From: Dasysyrphus tricinctus
Lineage: Eukaryota > Arthropoda > Insecta > Diptera > Syrphidae
Reading direction: 5' to 3'
Assembly (NCBI GenBank): GCA_963921185.1
Contig: OY992532.1
Span: forward strand, 29,801,577-29,865,576
DNA length: 64,000 nt
The first letter of the stretch is position 1; the number at the start of each line of letters is the position of its first letter. The position numbers and the translations under genes are program-made. Below, piece after piece: positions 45,688 through 57,969 of this stretch. Below the pieces are notes generated by a model. It saw nothing but the letters and a program-made list of their open reading frames with translations, had not been told where the DNA came from and ran no database searches.

Positions 45688-46679
45688 TTGATAGTGAAAA
45701 TGATGCAGACCGTTGGGAATCACAAGAAAGTTAAAAATTGTAAAAGAAGGGTTCATCAGTTTTTTAATAAATTGAGTTTAAAAAAACAATTTCAATTTTT
45801 ATCAACTATTAAATTCATAATTGACAATCGTAATAAGGGTGAACAACAAGCCTCGGATATGGATGATTTTAATGTTGACGACCCCAGCAAACGAAACAAG
45901 AACAATGAATTTCGGATTTGCACGTGGAATGTCCGGACCTAAAACCGACCACGTGCCCCCGAATAACTAGTGGAGAACCTGGATAGGCTAAAGTGTGATG
46001 TAGATAACAGCCCATCCAGGAAGTGCGATGGGATGGAGAGGGCTTACGAAGGGTGAAATCGTGTGACATCTACTTCGGCGAGTGCTGCAAGGAGCAGGGT
46101 CAATGCCTCTTTGGTTGTGGTTTTGTGGTAAGGAGAAGACCTGTAAGCAGGAAGTCCTGGGCTTCAGAAATGTAAGCGAGCGCCTGGTCACAATCCACAT
46201 CAAAGCAAAATTCAAAAACATCACGTTGATCTGTGTCCATACCCCAACGGAAGACAAAGATGACTCAACCAAGGAAGACTTCTACGATCTCCTAGAGAAT
46301 ACGTATGATATGTACCTGAAGTATGGCGTCAAGATCATTCCCCGCGTCTTCAACGGCAAAATTGGAAAAAAGGGCATCTTTGGTTCGATAGTCGGAGGAC
46401 GCTGCCTGTACGACAACACTTCCGTTAACGGACTCAGGCGGATTGACTTTACGGCGCGACCGACCGACGGGGCGTAATGTCATCATAGCTAGCACTCGAT
46501 TCCCACACAAAGTGACCTGGCGGTGTCCGGATCAAAGAACCGTCAAACAGATTCATCATGATGCGATAGACGCCAGACATGCTTCCAGTATCCTGGATGT
46601 CCGAACGTTCCGAGGGGCCAACATTGACTTGGACCTTTACTTGGCTGTAGCTCAAATATTCGTATGCGGATATCTATGA
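45688..46679 (+). pseudogene. RTE endonuclease domain remnant
   Basis: The N-terminal frame ends in NNEFRICTWNVRT, the start of the APE-type endonuclease (asparagine of the WNVRT motif), followed by stops. A 131-residue frame (46082-46477) carries LICVHTPTEDKDDSTKEDFY and GIFGSIVGGRCLYDN then NGLRRIDF. A shifted frame (46443-46679) has STRFPHKVTWRCPDQ and DARHASSILDVRTFRGANID. Together they cover most of an RTE endonuclease. The VFNGKIG segment stands where the family usually has a DFN motif, so a catalytic aspartate appears lost. Confidence 0.75.
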
Positions 46680-48183
46680 CGCTTCAACCCCTAGCGGATG
46701 CTGCGAAAAGATTTGAGGTGGGGAGTTTAAATCACAAGATATCGCCAGGACCTTTGCTGACCAAGCCTCTCTTAAACTTTTAGCAACCTCCGCCAGCAGC
46801 ACCAACTGCAGAGGACCAGTGGAAATGAAAACACTGCTAACAAGCCAGCCATTCAGCAAAGAATGAAACTTACCAATCAATGCTGCAAACTAGAACCAGA
46901 GCTACTGAGAGAACAGCTCGGGAGCTCTACGGGCAAAAACGAAGAGAGGAACGCTGACTCCGAGGAGGGAAAAGAGGGAGCATGCGAAGCGGGTGGTTGA
47001 GTCTATTGAGGACTGTAGTGGTAGGGGGGATGTTCAAAAGTTCTACCTAAGGGTGAGGCAATCTACCCAGGGCAACAAGGTCAGAATGGAAGCCTGCCGA
47101 GACGAGAGTGGATATATTAATGTAGTAGCAACACAAAGTCTGTGCTGAGATCTGGAAACAACACTTTTCTAGACTGATAAACAGGGGAGATGTCCAAAAT
47201 TCCTCTGTTTGACAGAACAATCCATTCAACCTGCACGACGATGATTAAAATTTCCGTCCACCCAACCTAACAAGGCTGCTGGATAGATGGATGCCAGCCA
47301 AGTTATTTAAAGCAGGGGGAGATGACTTTGTCCTAAATTTTGTTGGATGAAGTATGCCCGATCAATCGAACCTGGGCAAAGTGCGCCCCATTCACAAGAA
47401 ATGAGATATTCTGACTTCTGCCAACTACAGAGGTATAAGTCTCCTCAACATCGCATACGCAATACTGTGTGATCGCTTAAAACCGTTTGCAACGATCTGG
47501 TTGGCCGCTATCAGTATGATTTTAGGCTCGGTAAATCAACCGTCGATCAAATGTTCACACTCCGACAGATTTGGAAAACAAAAACACAAGAGTTTCAAAT
47601 CCATACACACCATCTCTTTATCGATTTCAAAGTCGCATAAGATAGCGTAGATAGGGACGAGCTATACAGAACCATGTTGCATCTCGGCATACCTGCCAAG
47701 CTCGTCGGCAAGAACAGCACCCCCTTTGATGTCGAGAAAGGTTTGAGGAAAGGTGATGCGTTGTCATGCAACCTCTTTAACCTCGTACTTGAAGCAATTG
47801 TATGCAACTTCAAAAGGCCGTTCAACGGTTCAACTACTAGCTTATGCAGATGATATTGATATCATTGGGAGAACGAAGCGAGCTGTTATCGGCGCGTTTG
47901 CAAGTATTGAATCGGAGGTGGTTTGGCTGTTAATGAGGGCAAGATGAAATAAGTGCTATCATCAAGAAAAGAATCTCAACATCGTCGACTCAGGCAAAAC
48001 GTCACGATGGATAGGTATAACTTCGAATTCAAGGACTTTGCCTACCTGGGCTCCAATATTACAACGCAAAATGACATCAGTGCAGAGATCAAGCGAAGAA
48101 TTACTCTTGCCAACCACTGTTTCTTCGGGCTAAGATGGCATTTGAGTAGTAAAGTAATCTATCAAGGAACCAAAGAGACCTTA

Positions 48184-48670
48184 AAGGGTGGGCTCAAAGC
48201 TGAACCGAAACAAGTCAAAAAAAGAAAATTCAAAGATAATAAGAGGTTTAATAAATAAACTGCCATTAATTAATGAATAAATAACTAAATAAAGTGGGTG
48301 GCGCAGCAGCGCGTGGAGAACCAGGGCCTAGTGACTTATGGAGGCAGGAATGGAGGGGACCTACAATTTTTTGCCGAGTCTGAACCGCTTAGTGAGAAGC
48401 ACTTTTTCATGACAAGTATACTCTTGGAGGATTTGTCAGTTCCCCGCAAGAGGCAGTACCTCGTATAAAACATTTCTGTTTTTAGGCGGCACGGCTGGGA
48501 AGCGACACCACACCTTCTGCATGACAGTCATTAATGTTAATTTTATTCTCCAAATTAAATCATTATCATAATTCTCTTACTTAAAAATATAAAACTTGAG
48601 TTGCAAAATATACACAAAAATTTGAAAAACAAAAAATATGACTTGGTTCGGAACAGCTCTGAGCCCTCCA
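48184..48670. mobile_element. TIR element inserted in the RTE, itself carrying a SINE
   Basis: GGGCTCAAAGCTGAACCGAA on the left pairs with TTCGGAACAGCTCTGAGCCC on the right, and a CAAGTCA block follows inside each. TA flanks both sides (TTA at 48181-48183, TATAAG from 48671). Removing it restores the RTE residues TL-YKTL. The SINE at 48294-48540 lies between the arms. Confidence 0.6.
48294..48540 (-). mobile_element. tRNA-derived SINE, minus orientation
   Basis: On the minus strand the head reads GACTGTCATGCAGAAGGTGT then CGCTTCCCAGCC, the anticodon and T-arm part of a tRNA-like sequence. It is followed by a body with ACGAGGTACTGCCTCTTGC and AGGCCCTGGTTCTCCACGCG. The 5' half of the tRNA-like head is missing. 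A second piece of the same family is at 57056-57140. The tail on the plus strand is AT-rich (AAATAACTAAATAAA). Confidence 0.6.
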
Positions 48671-49086
48671 TATAAGACCCTAATAATCCTGGTCCTGCTG
48701 TATGGGGCAGAAGCATGGACCCTGTCAAAAACGGATAAGAATCTGCTTGGATGCTTTGAAAGGAAAATTCTTCGGGTGATCTTCTTTACAGCGATGTCAA
48801 CCTGGTCAAAAAGCCGAAAATACAACGGCTGAGATGGCTGGGACACGAGGAGCCTATATGTACACCGACTCACGAGTCTTCGAATCTACGCCTGATGGTC
48901 TGCGCAGCAGAGGAAGACCCCACCTAAGGTGGCACACACATGTGGAGAACGACCTCAACTAACTTGGAGTACGTAATTGAAGGCAGCTAGCTAGGGACCG
49001 AGCTGGCTGCAGAGGCTTGTTGGTTGAGATGGTAGCCCATCCTGGACTGTGAGCGCCATCAAACACAAAGTAAGTAAAGAGTATGA

Positions 49087-51095
49087 ATGAAGTTGAAACA
49101 CCAGAGTATCAAAACCTATGTAAAATGTATGTATTTATTTATTTAATTTCTTATCTAACAAATATCAATCCCTTTTTCTCAGTTTTCTTTAAGAAAGTTA
49201 AACTGAGCTTAATAAAAATTGCTTATGACAAAGGCTCTAATGTGATGAGTCCAAGTGAGATTGCCGGGCGAAACGCCAATTTGTAGGACTTAATGCCATT
49301 AAAAGCTATTTTGCATCTTTTAATATATATTTTGACTAGAGAAAGTTGACAATACAAAATTGAATAAATAATAACCAAAATTGCTCCAAAGCGTTATATC
49401 TTTGAGATATTCCAATCAAAAATTACGAAGGTACATATATTGTTCCTATTTTTCGATTTGTTTATGTTTTTTTTAATTTTTGGTTGCCAAGGACATATTT
49501 GTTTAAAAATTTATCTTTCCAATTTTCTAAAATAAAACAAACATTTGTATGTACCTACTTATGAATTCAAAACAGCTAACATTATCTGTATTGAAATCAG
49601 GGGCTAACTGGGTGTCATAAGGCCTACCGGGACTATTAGAGAAAGGGCCACAGAATACAATTACTCTCAAAATGGTTTAAAATAAGACTTGATATTGCAA
49701 GCATTACTCGAAAGCCAATTTTTTTCTTATATTTACTAATTTTGTAAGTAACATACATTTATTTTATATTATATTGAATTTATAAAGTATAGTTTTGAAT
49801 TCTAAGGTTTGAATTTAATTTTACTAAAAATGTGTTTTTTTAATTTATAGCTATGTCACCTGGCTGAATAATTAATTTGAGTTTTCATTCAAGCAATCAT
49901 ACAGAGTTGCAAAAATTTTCTTGTGGGTCTCAGTAATATAATATTCATTTTACGACCTTAAGTGGGTGTGACTTTCAGTTACGTCAAAACCAAATACTTT
50001 TCAAAACAAAATTAAGGAAACAATTTTTTTTTCAATTTTTAAGTGTACCTTTTGAAAAGCTAGTGCATTGAGATGAAACAAAAAAAAAATTCTAAAGGTT
50101 CATATGTCTGCTTTTCAAAAATTGGTTAGTAATTATTTTTTTTAGCGACGGTTATTGTGAAATCACAAGAAATGCAAAGCGTTTAATAAAAAAAAAATTG
50201 AAGAGTGGAGTTTTCTTCAATTTTTTCGAGATAATCAAATAAAATATTTAGCTTTAATTTGACAATTTTTGACTATACCACGATTTAATTTATTGAAAGA
50301 TTTGATATTAAATGAAAAAACACCGCTGCGTTTTTGACCACCAAAATCTCGACACACAATGATAGCCCAAACAAATTGGGGCCGTTTCGAAAATTTAAAT
50401 TAAATAAGGTACTTTTAGAACTATTTTTCTTAACAGTGGCTGTGATAAAAAAAAACAAGTACATATATAAAATTTATAGAAAAAATACAATTTGGAAAAA
50501 ATTACATCACTTGTTATCAAAAAATGCCTACACATCTGCTTGTCCGTGTTTTTTACACAAAAAATATTTGTTTCGATACCTCAATCACCATAAACAAATA
50601 AAGTTGATGACAGATTACGTCTAACAATTGATTTGACAAATACATAATATACTGGAAAATGATTTTTTTTTCAGAAATGTTTACTTTAAAATTTAATTTC
50701 TCATAAACTTTTCACTTAAGCAAACTTTATCTTTAAAAGCAAATAAAAGAATAGAATATTAGTTTTCGATAAATGTACCCCTGTAAAAATTGAAGAAAAA
50801 AAGTACCCGGCTCTTGGCCTACTAATTCATCATTTCATAAAATGTCAACTTAATTAACAATCATTGACTTGAGACTTTAATTTTTTCAATATTTTTGTTA
50901 CAAAATTCTCTTTTATGACAGTAAACTCCACGGATATTAGCATTGTGGTTTCAAGGTGATTTTACGTCATGGTATTTCTCAATCGATTTGTTGATGTATT
51001 TAAAATTTAAAAATGATCTTTCGCAAGCAACTTGTGTACATGAACATTTCGGCATCAATCTATGTATATGCTAAGAAAAGAATATTATGGAAAAG
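49087..51095. other. Non-coding stretch
   Basis: AT-rich, with no gene. An inverse, diverged copy of the GTTTTGACTAAACTAAAAGT block is at about 49960-49995. Confidence 0.35.
49960..49995 (-). repeat. Inverse fragment like the 3' repeat of the 25065-28526 element
   Basis: The minus strand reads GTTTTGACGTAACTGAAAGT then CACACCCACTTAA, close to GTTTTGACTAAACTAAAAGT CACACCCATTTAA at 27166. Too short to prove common origin, but 33-35 bases align with few differences. Confidence 0.35.
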
Positions 51096-51510
51096 CGCTT
51101 TGGGACTCCAGAGATCCGTAAAGACTACCAACTGAGTTCTGGGGGCCCCCAGAGATCCGTAGAGGTCACCAACCAAGTTCTGGAGGTCTCTAAATATTCA
51201 TAGAGGCCACCAACCGATTTCTTGGGACTTCCAGAAATCTCTAGAGGCCCCCGAAGAAGTTCTGGAGATCTCCAAAGATCCGAAGAGGCAACCTTATGAG
51301 ATCTGGGGCCTCCAAGAATCCATAAAGGCCACTAACCGAGTTTTGGGGGCGTCCAGAGATCCGTACAGGTCACCGACCGAGCTCTCGAGATGCCATCATA
51401 TTCCAACTTCAGGTGGCCTCCAAAGATCCGTAGAGGCCACCAACCGAATTCTGGGGGCCTCCAAAGATCCATAGAGGTCACCAACCGAGTTCAAGGGGCC
51501 TCAAAATATT
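51096..51510 (+). repeat. 41-bp GC-rich minisatellite, about nine units
   Basis: Units have the form AGAGATCCGTAGAGGTCACC, AACCGAGTTCTGGGGGCC, TCC, with period 41 bp. One unit holds a 26-bp insertion (GATGCCATCATATTCCAAC near 51387). GC content is far above the surroundings. Units differ by point changes, so the array is not recent. No gene context was found. Confidence 0.75.
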
Positions 51511-54126
51511 CAGTTTAATTCACAAAAAGTCTATATCTGGTGCTAGTCCACTTTTATAAGAAATTTTTCTTAAAAAAAAACAGAGATGGAACCTAGGAAC
51601 TTTTCTCAAGTTTTTGCTTGCCCAGGGGCCCACCGGGCAAAATACCGGTGCCTGGTGGCCAAGTCCGTCCCTGGTTTAATTTACAAAAATAAGATGTCCC
51701 CTTATCTCTACGCAAAAACTAAAAACAACAATGTTTTCTCAATATGCTATGAGAATAAATAAAAAAAAATAATGTACATATGTACATACATAATGACCCT
51801 GGCAAATAGAGTGCTTTCAACATCATGTCAAGTATCATTACATTTATTAGACTTTTTATATCAAGTCCTTGACCAAAAAATATATTTTCAATATCTAGGC
51901 AATTTAGAATTAAGCAAACAAAACAAAACCACTCAAAATTGATCTACATCTTTCAAAAAATCCATTATCCTTTCATTTCGAAAATATTTCTTACACAAAA
52001 AAAAAAACGAATTAAAATGTGACAGTCAACATCTGCTACTTAATTAATCTAATTTCAATATCAAAAGTATTATTCGCCTCAACAACTACATACATACATA
52101 CACATATGTAAGAAGCAATATGCCATATAAATTTAAAATTACATTTTAATCAAATTCTTGTTTGTTACCACTTCTACCCAATATTGAATTAATATTTTTA
52201 AATTCCAAATATTTACACTTGAAGATTTTCATCAATACAAATACACAAAAAAAAAAAAACATTTAGTTCGTACAATAAAACAGATATTTATAGTGTGAAA
52301 AGATATAAACAGTTTTCACTTACTATACGTCATTACATTTTGTTTCGATCTTTGTTGTGACGTCATTTTATGTTCTTTGTTCCGTCAGCCAGCGCCAACG
52401 GCCAGCATGTGCAATATTCAATCAATTAAATTTTATTATCACGATGAAAACTTTCATGGATGCAAAATTGTTATTTATTACGGATCTCATTTGTTTTATA
52501 TAGTTTTGAGAGATAGTCTAGAAGGGCAGCAGCGTTTCAAATGATAGGGTCCAAGTTTTTTTTTTTTAATAAATTAACTATAGCTGACTTTGGCGAACTT
52601 CGTATGTGTATAAATATAAATATTACTATGCAATAATATTCCTACGCAATCGTTAGCTAAAAAATCAAGCAATATTTCTGTTGAAAATATTATTTAAAAA
52701 AATCAAAAGATGATACAAATATTTTAGATACATATAAGGAAATCGACAATATTTTATTCAAATTATTAACGAGCAAGACTATACCTACCTCAAGGTATAA
52801 GGTACCTACATGTGTTTTTTTTACTTTGCACTTTAAAAAAGCTTTTTTAATTTAGAACATTTTAGTAACACGGGAATTTCTTTTATTCTTAAATTTATAC
52901 AAACAAAAAATCCCATTAAACCCGAAAGGTAACTATTAATATTGTTGTGAGGTAATCATATTTTTTTGGGAAAACCTAAATAAAAACTCGTTTTTATTAA
53001 ACTTTCCCCAAACAAATCTAATCTGTAATATATGTACAATTGTAGATATCTATATGTGTACTGCAAAATAAAAACAAAATCACAAAACAGAATAATTTTT
53101 AGAATACCTACAAGTTTGCCCCTTTCCTTATATTAAGTTAAAGTCATGTTTTAATTTCTGAGCATTGGTTATGTACCTAATATACTTTTCCGTATTTTTA
53201 ACTTAAATGAAACATAATAAGGGATAATGGACAAATTAGTAGGTCCCCAATTATATAACTGTCAAAAAGGAGCTATTCTTAATTATTCAATTAAAACCTT
53301 TTATAAAAGGGTTCCTATACCCTTTACGTGTTTTGTATAACAAAAATTATTTTTATCTCTAATACGCATCAAGACAAAGATTCATACATACATTTAGTTA
53401 ACACCTCAACTAATTTGCTCTTTCTCATTATAATGTTAATGGCACAAAATTTTAAACAGAGCTCGTTTAAGCAGTCTTTATAGCCAATGATGCTTATCTT
53501 TGTCATACATTTTGTTAATTTAAAACACATTTGGGCCGTATACAGTTATATTTGGTTTCTTTGAAAATCATGAATAAAAGACAAATCAATGATTAAATTT
53601 GAATTTTTCTTAACAGGTGGGTTTTATACCAATCATTGAAAATTTGCTTTCATTGAAAAGTTTATTTGTCCATAAAAAATCTAACTTAGAGGTAAGAAAT
53701 ATTTTCAGATGAGAACAGACAAATGCATATATATGTAGGTATACATTTGATAGATTGTGTTCCACTTTGTTGAATCGATAATCAGCTGTTTATTGAAAAC
53801 GATTTCGATCATTGAACAAATTAAAATGATTTACATAATAAGAAATGATGAAATATTTTTTATTGCGATCAAAAATTATTCACTTTATGAAAAGACTTCA
53901 TTTTTTTGTAAAAAAAAATGTTATAAGTTTTTCTCCAAACGAAAGATTTTCATTATCTTTCGCTAGAAACATTTAAAATAATGTACATGTATTCGTATGT
54001 ATGGGTAGGTACATGACGCGCTGCTAGGCTCAGGAAAGTGATGTTGAAGGTTTACACTCCTCCGGGTTTTCTAAAAAGACCTGATAAAACCTGGACAGAT
54101 TCCTGCTCAGAGACTTTAAGGACGGT
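51511..54126. other. Non-coding stretch
   Basis: AT-rich. A GC-richer patch at 51620-51680 (GGGCCCACCGGGCAAAATAC) looks like a transposable-element fragment of unknown type. No supported gene. Confidence 0.35.
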
Positions 54127-54596
54127 CCACACTATGCCGATCAACAATCAACATTGTTGGTTAACATTTTCGATCAACATACTAGTGTGTACGTGAAAAA
54201 CTTTCGTAGCAAACATTTGTGTGGTTTGGAATTTTCTCATCGATGCGTCAGGATCCAACCGAAGGGTTCAGGGTTCGAATCGTGGTGGTACCCAACTTTT
54301 TTTTATTTTTTCTTATGAACAATAAAGTTAAAACGATATTATTAACATTAAATACTTATTCACAACAAATATTGCATTTTTCATCTCGTAAAAATGTGAT
54401 TAATAATGCACAAAACCAATAAATTATGCTCATTAAATTCAAACCCTACAAATGTTTTTAATAAAATGAAATTTGTTGAACAACTTTGTCGATTGCTATC
54501 CATTTGAATCGGGTGACGTTCGGGTCAACAAATGTTGATTGGCTTTGTCGATCAACACGTCTACACTTACTCAACACTGTTGATCAACGATGTTGA
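54127..54596. mobile_element. Possible TIR element rich in GATCAACA motifs
   Basis: CCGATCAACAATCAACATTG at the left and AACACTGTTGATCAACGATG at the right share GATCAACA/TGTTGATC motifs in mirrored order, and both ends carry a CACACT-like or CTACAC-like tip. A tRNA-like segment lies inside. The pairing is imperfect and no duplication was seen. Confidence 0.3.
54240..54300 (+). repeat. tRNA-like fragment (SINE or tRNA relic)
   Basis: GATGCGTCAGGATCCAACCG then AAGGGTTCAGGGTTCGAATC carries a pol III B-box (GGTTCGAAT) at 54272-54280 and an anticodon-arm-like stretch, followed by a T-run. No acceptor stem or proper D-arm, so not a functional tRNA. Confidence 0.4.
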
Positions 54597-54599
54597 TCT

Positions 54600-57055
54600 A
54601 CACAATTCGACATTGGACACGCATTTGAGTCACTTTTGAGCTCTCATCTTCCCAGGATGTACTACTAATACATCTCCTGTGGATAGAGGCCCCAACACAA
54701 GTATAATTTCTTACATAGATAACCAAATCGTAGATAGAAGATAGCAGAAAGGTGACTTGGGCCATCGACTCCATTCTTATCATACAAGTCTGCAGGTCGG
54801 ATGGAATAATTCCTATTATACTCCAAAGCTCTAAAGACGTAATTGTTCCCATTCTAGGGGACATTTTAAGGGCTTGTCTTAGCATCACCTATGTCTCTTC
54901 TAGTTGGAGAGAATATAAAGTCATCTTTATTCCAAAAGCTGGCAAGCCCACCCACACCAAACCGAAGGATTTTAGGCTTATAAGCCTATCCTCTTTTCTT
55001 CTCAAGACTTTAGAAATACTAGTAGAGACTCATATTCATCTAACGCTAAATGATGGCGTGATCTCACAGGCCCAACATACATATACATGAAGGCAAATCT
55101 GTTGAGACAGCACTTCATGAAGTGGTTGGCACAATCGAAAAATCAATTCAGTTCAAGGAATTCACCTTGGTAGCATTCCTTGACATAGAAGGGGCCTGTA
55201 AAAATGTCAATAACAGTGCAATTTGACAAGCCCTGAACTCGATCAGCATTGATCCGTTACTGATAAACTGGACTAACTCCATGCTTCAAACAAGGCTCAT
55301 AAATGTGGAAATGGGTGATACCAAGTTAAAAGTTAGAACATGCAATAGAGCTCCACAGGGTGGAGTCCTATCTCCTCTGCTTTGGCTCCTTATAGTCAAC
55401 CAGATATTGGTTAAACTAAATCTGAATGGTATCAAGATTGTTGCCTAGGCCAATGAAATTGTGTTAATGGCCTCAGGAAAAGTTGACCCAACTCTATGCG
55501 ATCTTCTACAGTTAGCTCAGTAGTTGGGCCAGCAGTTGTGGACTTAACGTTAACCCACTAAAGACAGAATTGGTGTTTTATACAAGGAAAAAACATACAT
55601 ATTCCCAACATAAACCCACCAACCATAAATGGAACTCCGCTTCAGGTTTCGGATACCGCCAAATACATTGGTGTTGTAGAGAGAGTGTAGTCGAGTTTTT
55701 GGTAAAAGGTGGGGGCCCAGCCCTATAACCATTCATTGGATGTACACAGCCATAATGCCAATACTAACGTACGCATGCATGGTCTGGTGGCCAGCCCTAG
55801 ATAAGAAAATCAATCAAAAGACCATGACTAAAATTCAAAGACTAGCGTGTATTGGCACAACCAGTGCTATGAGAACTGCACCTACAGCAGCCCTAGAAAC
55901 TTTCCTTTCACTAGCAACAAGCTCCACTCGATTTGTTTACCAAAGAGCTGGCGGCTAAAAGTGCTTTAAGCCTTAAACATGCAGTGTAATAATTGGAAAA
56001 AGGGCCACTACGGTCACAGAACCATAACGAAATTTACTGGCATAGACATTCAAACAGACTACGTCACACCGCACATATAGATTTTAACCCAGTGGCGATG
56101 ACAGATATCCTTAGTAGGGAATTCTGAAAAGAAATCATCATCAATGCAAATCATGTTTCGGTGTTTACTGACGGTTCAAAAACAGATGAGGGGGTAGGGT
56201 CAGGTATCAGATCAATAAAGCTTTCAAGCTTTTGCAGTGTATTCCAAGCGGAAGTGCTTGCAGTTTTCGAAGCCGAGTAACATCTTTCCTTTCATGAAGT
56301 TGTCAATAGCAATATAGATATATTTATAGACGGCATTTAAAGCTATTTCTAGTCACTATAAAGTCCAAACTGATAGATCGTTGTCGAATTGAACTGAGAT
56401 CTTTAGGCGCAAAAAACTTATAGTTATCCTTATATCCTCGGGAACAAAATGGCAGGTGAACTGGCCAGAAACGGATCATCTCTTGATCCAAACCAAATCG
56501 AATCTTCGGTACTTATGCCACTGGAGAAGGAAAAAATTAGAATCCACCAAAATTTCCATGAAGCTGCAGACGTCAGATGGTCATCACTTGACACTTGTCG
56601 GGTTTCAAGAAATTTCTGGCCGAATATATCGAAGAAAAAAGCTGAATATTTACTCAGGATAAGCAGGCCTCAATTATCACTCCTAGTGGGAGTCCTAACG
56701 GGGAACCCACATGAGCAGAATGGGTATCTGCCCATCTGATTTATTCAGAGGCTGTAAAGATAAAGAGGCGGAAGAGTGCTCTCCTCACTTCCCTTGTTCA
56801 ACGCCCCAGCCTAGCCAAAACCATGGAAACCAGCCCTAGTAAAATACTTCTTCGAAGAATTGGGCGACATCTGTGTCTTGCCACTAAAGAACATCCTGGA
56901 ATTCATCCAGGATTTGGGATGGTTCAAAGAAGGTCCCACACAACTAAAAATCCCCATTATCCCTCCCCTTCCCTACCCTAACTCACCTACCCACACCCTG
57001 GGGAGCGCAATGAATCCACAGAGATCCAAGTGAGATGATGCGGCTTGCCGAGCAC
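54600..57055 (+). mobile_element. LOA/I-like retrotransposon relic, 5' truncated
   Basis: Frames in order: GIIPIILQSSKDVIVPILGD (54752-55090), then HEVVGTIEKSIQFKEFTLVA, FLDIEGA (RT aspartate), RAPQGGVLSPLLWLLIVNQI, a broken YADD box (a stop and an Asn in place of YAD at about 55446), ILTYACMVWWPALDKK with PTAALETFLSL (55740-55958), VFTDGSKTDEGVGSGI (RNase H start, 56164) and MAGELARNGSSLDPNQIESS. The 3' untranslated segment matches the fragment at 4741-5452. The terminal AACCT run is replaced by SINE sequence. Confidence 0.75.
56449..56739 (+). pseudogene. RNase H end of the LOA/I-like ORF2
   Basis: A 96-residue frame begins at the end of RNase H (MAGELARNGSS aligns with EMADELAKSGSS at 4808) and continues collinearly to ISRPQLSLLVGVLTG. 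It then shifts out of frame before the Cys finger. The catalytic GNEMAD aspartate is replaced (MAGE), so the domain is dead. The comparison with 4741-5318 shows about 80 percent similar residues by eye. Confidence 0.7.
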
Positions 57056-57140
57056 ATTTCTGTTTGTTGGTGGGAGCGTTTGGGAATTGAACTCAGACCT
57101 TCGGCATGACATTCCAACGCACTTACACCAATAGGTGTTA
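57056..57140 (-). mobile_element. SINE head fragment, minus orientation
   Basis: The minus strand reads AATGTCATGCCGAAGGTCTG then AGTTCAATTCCC (B-box at 57094-57083) and ends ACAGAAATGTGCT. It matches the head of the SINE at 48294-48540. It abuts the LOA-like 3' end without the usual tail, so one insertion truncated the other. Confidence 0.5.
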
Positions 57141-57969
57141 ATTACAAATAATTACAACACATCAAAAAGTATTTTTTCAAACGTTGAAAGCTTACCATTG
57201 CAAAACATCCAAAAAAGAATCATACTTCTTGATAAGTTAGAGCAATTTAAAGTGGCGTCATTTTAGATATACAAACAAAAATCAAAGTCAAAACTCTGAA
57301 AAATCATAAAAAAAATAGTCTTAGGGGTGGTCAACAAAATTAAAGGGTCGTCATTGATCTTAAAAAAAGACATTAATGCAATTTGCAAAAAAAATTTGTT
57401 TGAGGGGAAGCAATCTTTTGGCCCATCATTCTTCAAAATTTATTATTTCGAAGCCACTGGCTGTACAAAAAAGTTAAAGGGTGGTCATATAAATGGCTAT
57501 CTTTTACACAAAACAAAAATTGGAATTTTTTTTTTAAATTCAATTTTTAATTTATTTTTAAAAAGAATTTAAAAAAGAAAACTTAGTTTCATTTTTTTAT
57601 TTTTGGTATAAAACTTATAAACTACAAAAAGCTTATTTAAAATACAGTCACTCACAAAATTATTCGGAAAAAAAAGTTTTTTTTTTTAAACATGAGTTTT
57701 TTTGTCCCTTATTATTCTTTGTTCTGTTATTGTTGTTTTTCTGTTATCTACATTCCTCTTTGTATCATCTTGTTATTTGCTCATTTTAATATGGGAAACA
57801 AGAAAATTTAATATCGCGAGATTCTACCTGCCGTTACTTTTTTTATAATTTCCACAGAGCAAGAAAAATCATTATATAGATTTGATATATATTAATTCCG
57901 AATATTTTTGGGAGTGACCTTATGTACTTCAAAACTACTATTAAACTACTATTAAACTACTAACTAGAA
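57141..57969. other. Non-coding stretch
   Basis: AT-rich with no supported feature. Confidence 0.35.

Larger units (their letters stand above)
47270..48875 (+). pseudogene. RTE reverse transcriptase domain remnant
   Basis: In changing frames: ANYRGISLLNIAY, FRLGKSTVDQMFTLRQIW, HHLFIDFKVA (first catalytic aspartate), RKGDALSCNLFNLVLEAI, LAYADDIDIIGRTKRAV (the YADD box, 47753-47947 frame), FAYLGSNITTQNDISAEIKR and RRITLANHCFFGLRWHLSS. After the MITE comes LVLLYGAEAWTLSKTDKNLL then FERKILRV. Order is as in intact RTE elements. Stops and shifts throughout mean no polymerase is made. Confidence 0.75.
45141..49075 (+). mobile_element. Near full-length, decayed RTE-clade retrotransposon
   Basis: AAAGAATATGAA at 45129-45140 matches AAAGAGTATGAA at the 3' end (from 49076) with one mismatch, a likely target duplication. 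The 5' region includes CCCACCCCTGGAGTTATATT and GGTCTGGTCCTCCAGGTCGG, as in 5' leaders of insect RTE elements. Endonuclease and RT remnants follow, and the 3' end is a short AAGTAAGTAAAG run. A MITE (48184-48670) carrying a SINE is inserted in the RT 3' part. Many stops and frameshifts. Confidence 0.75.
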
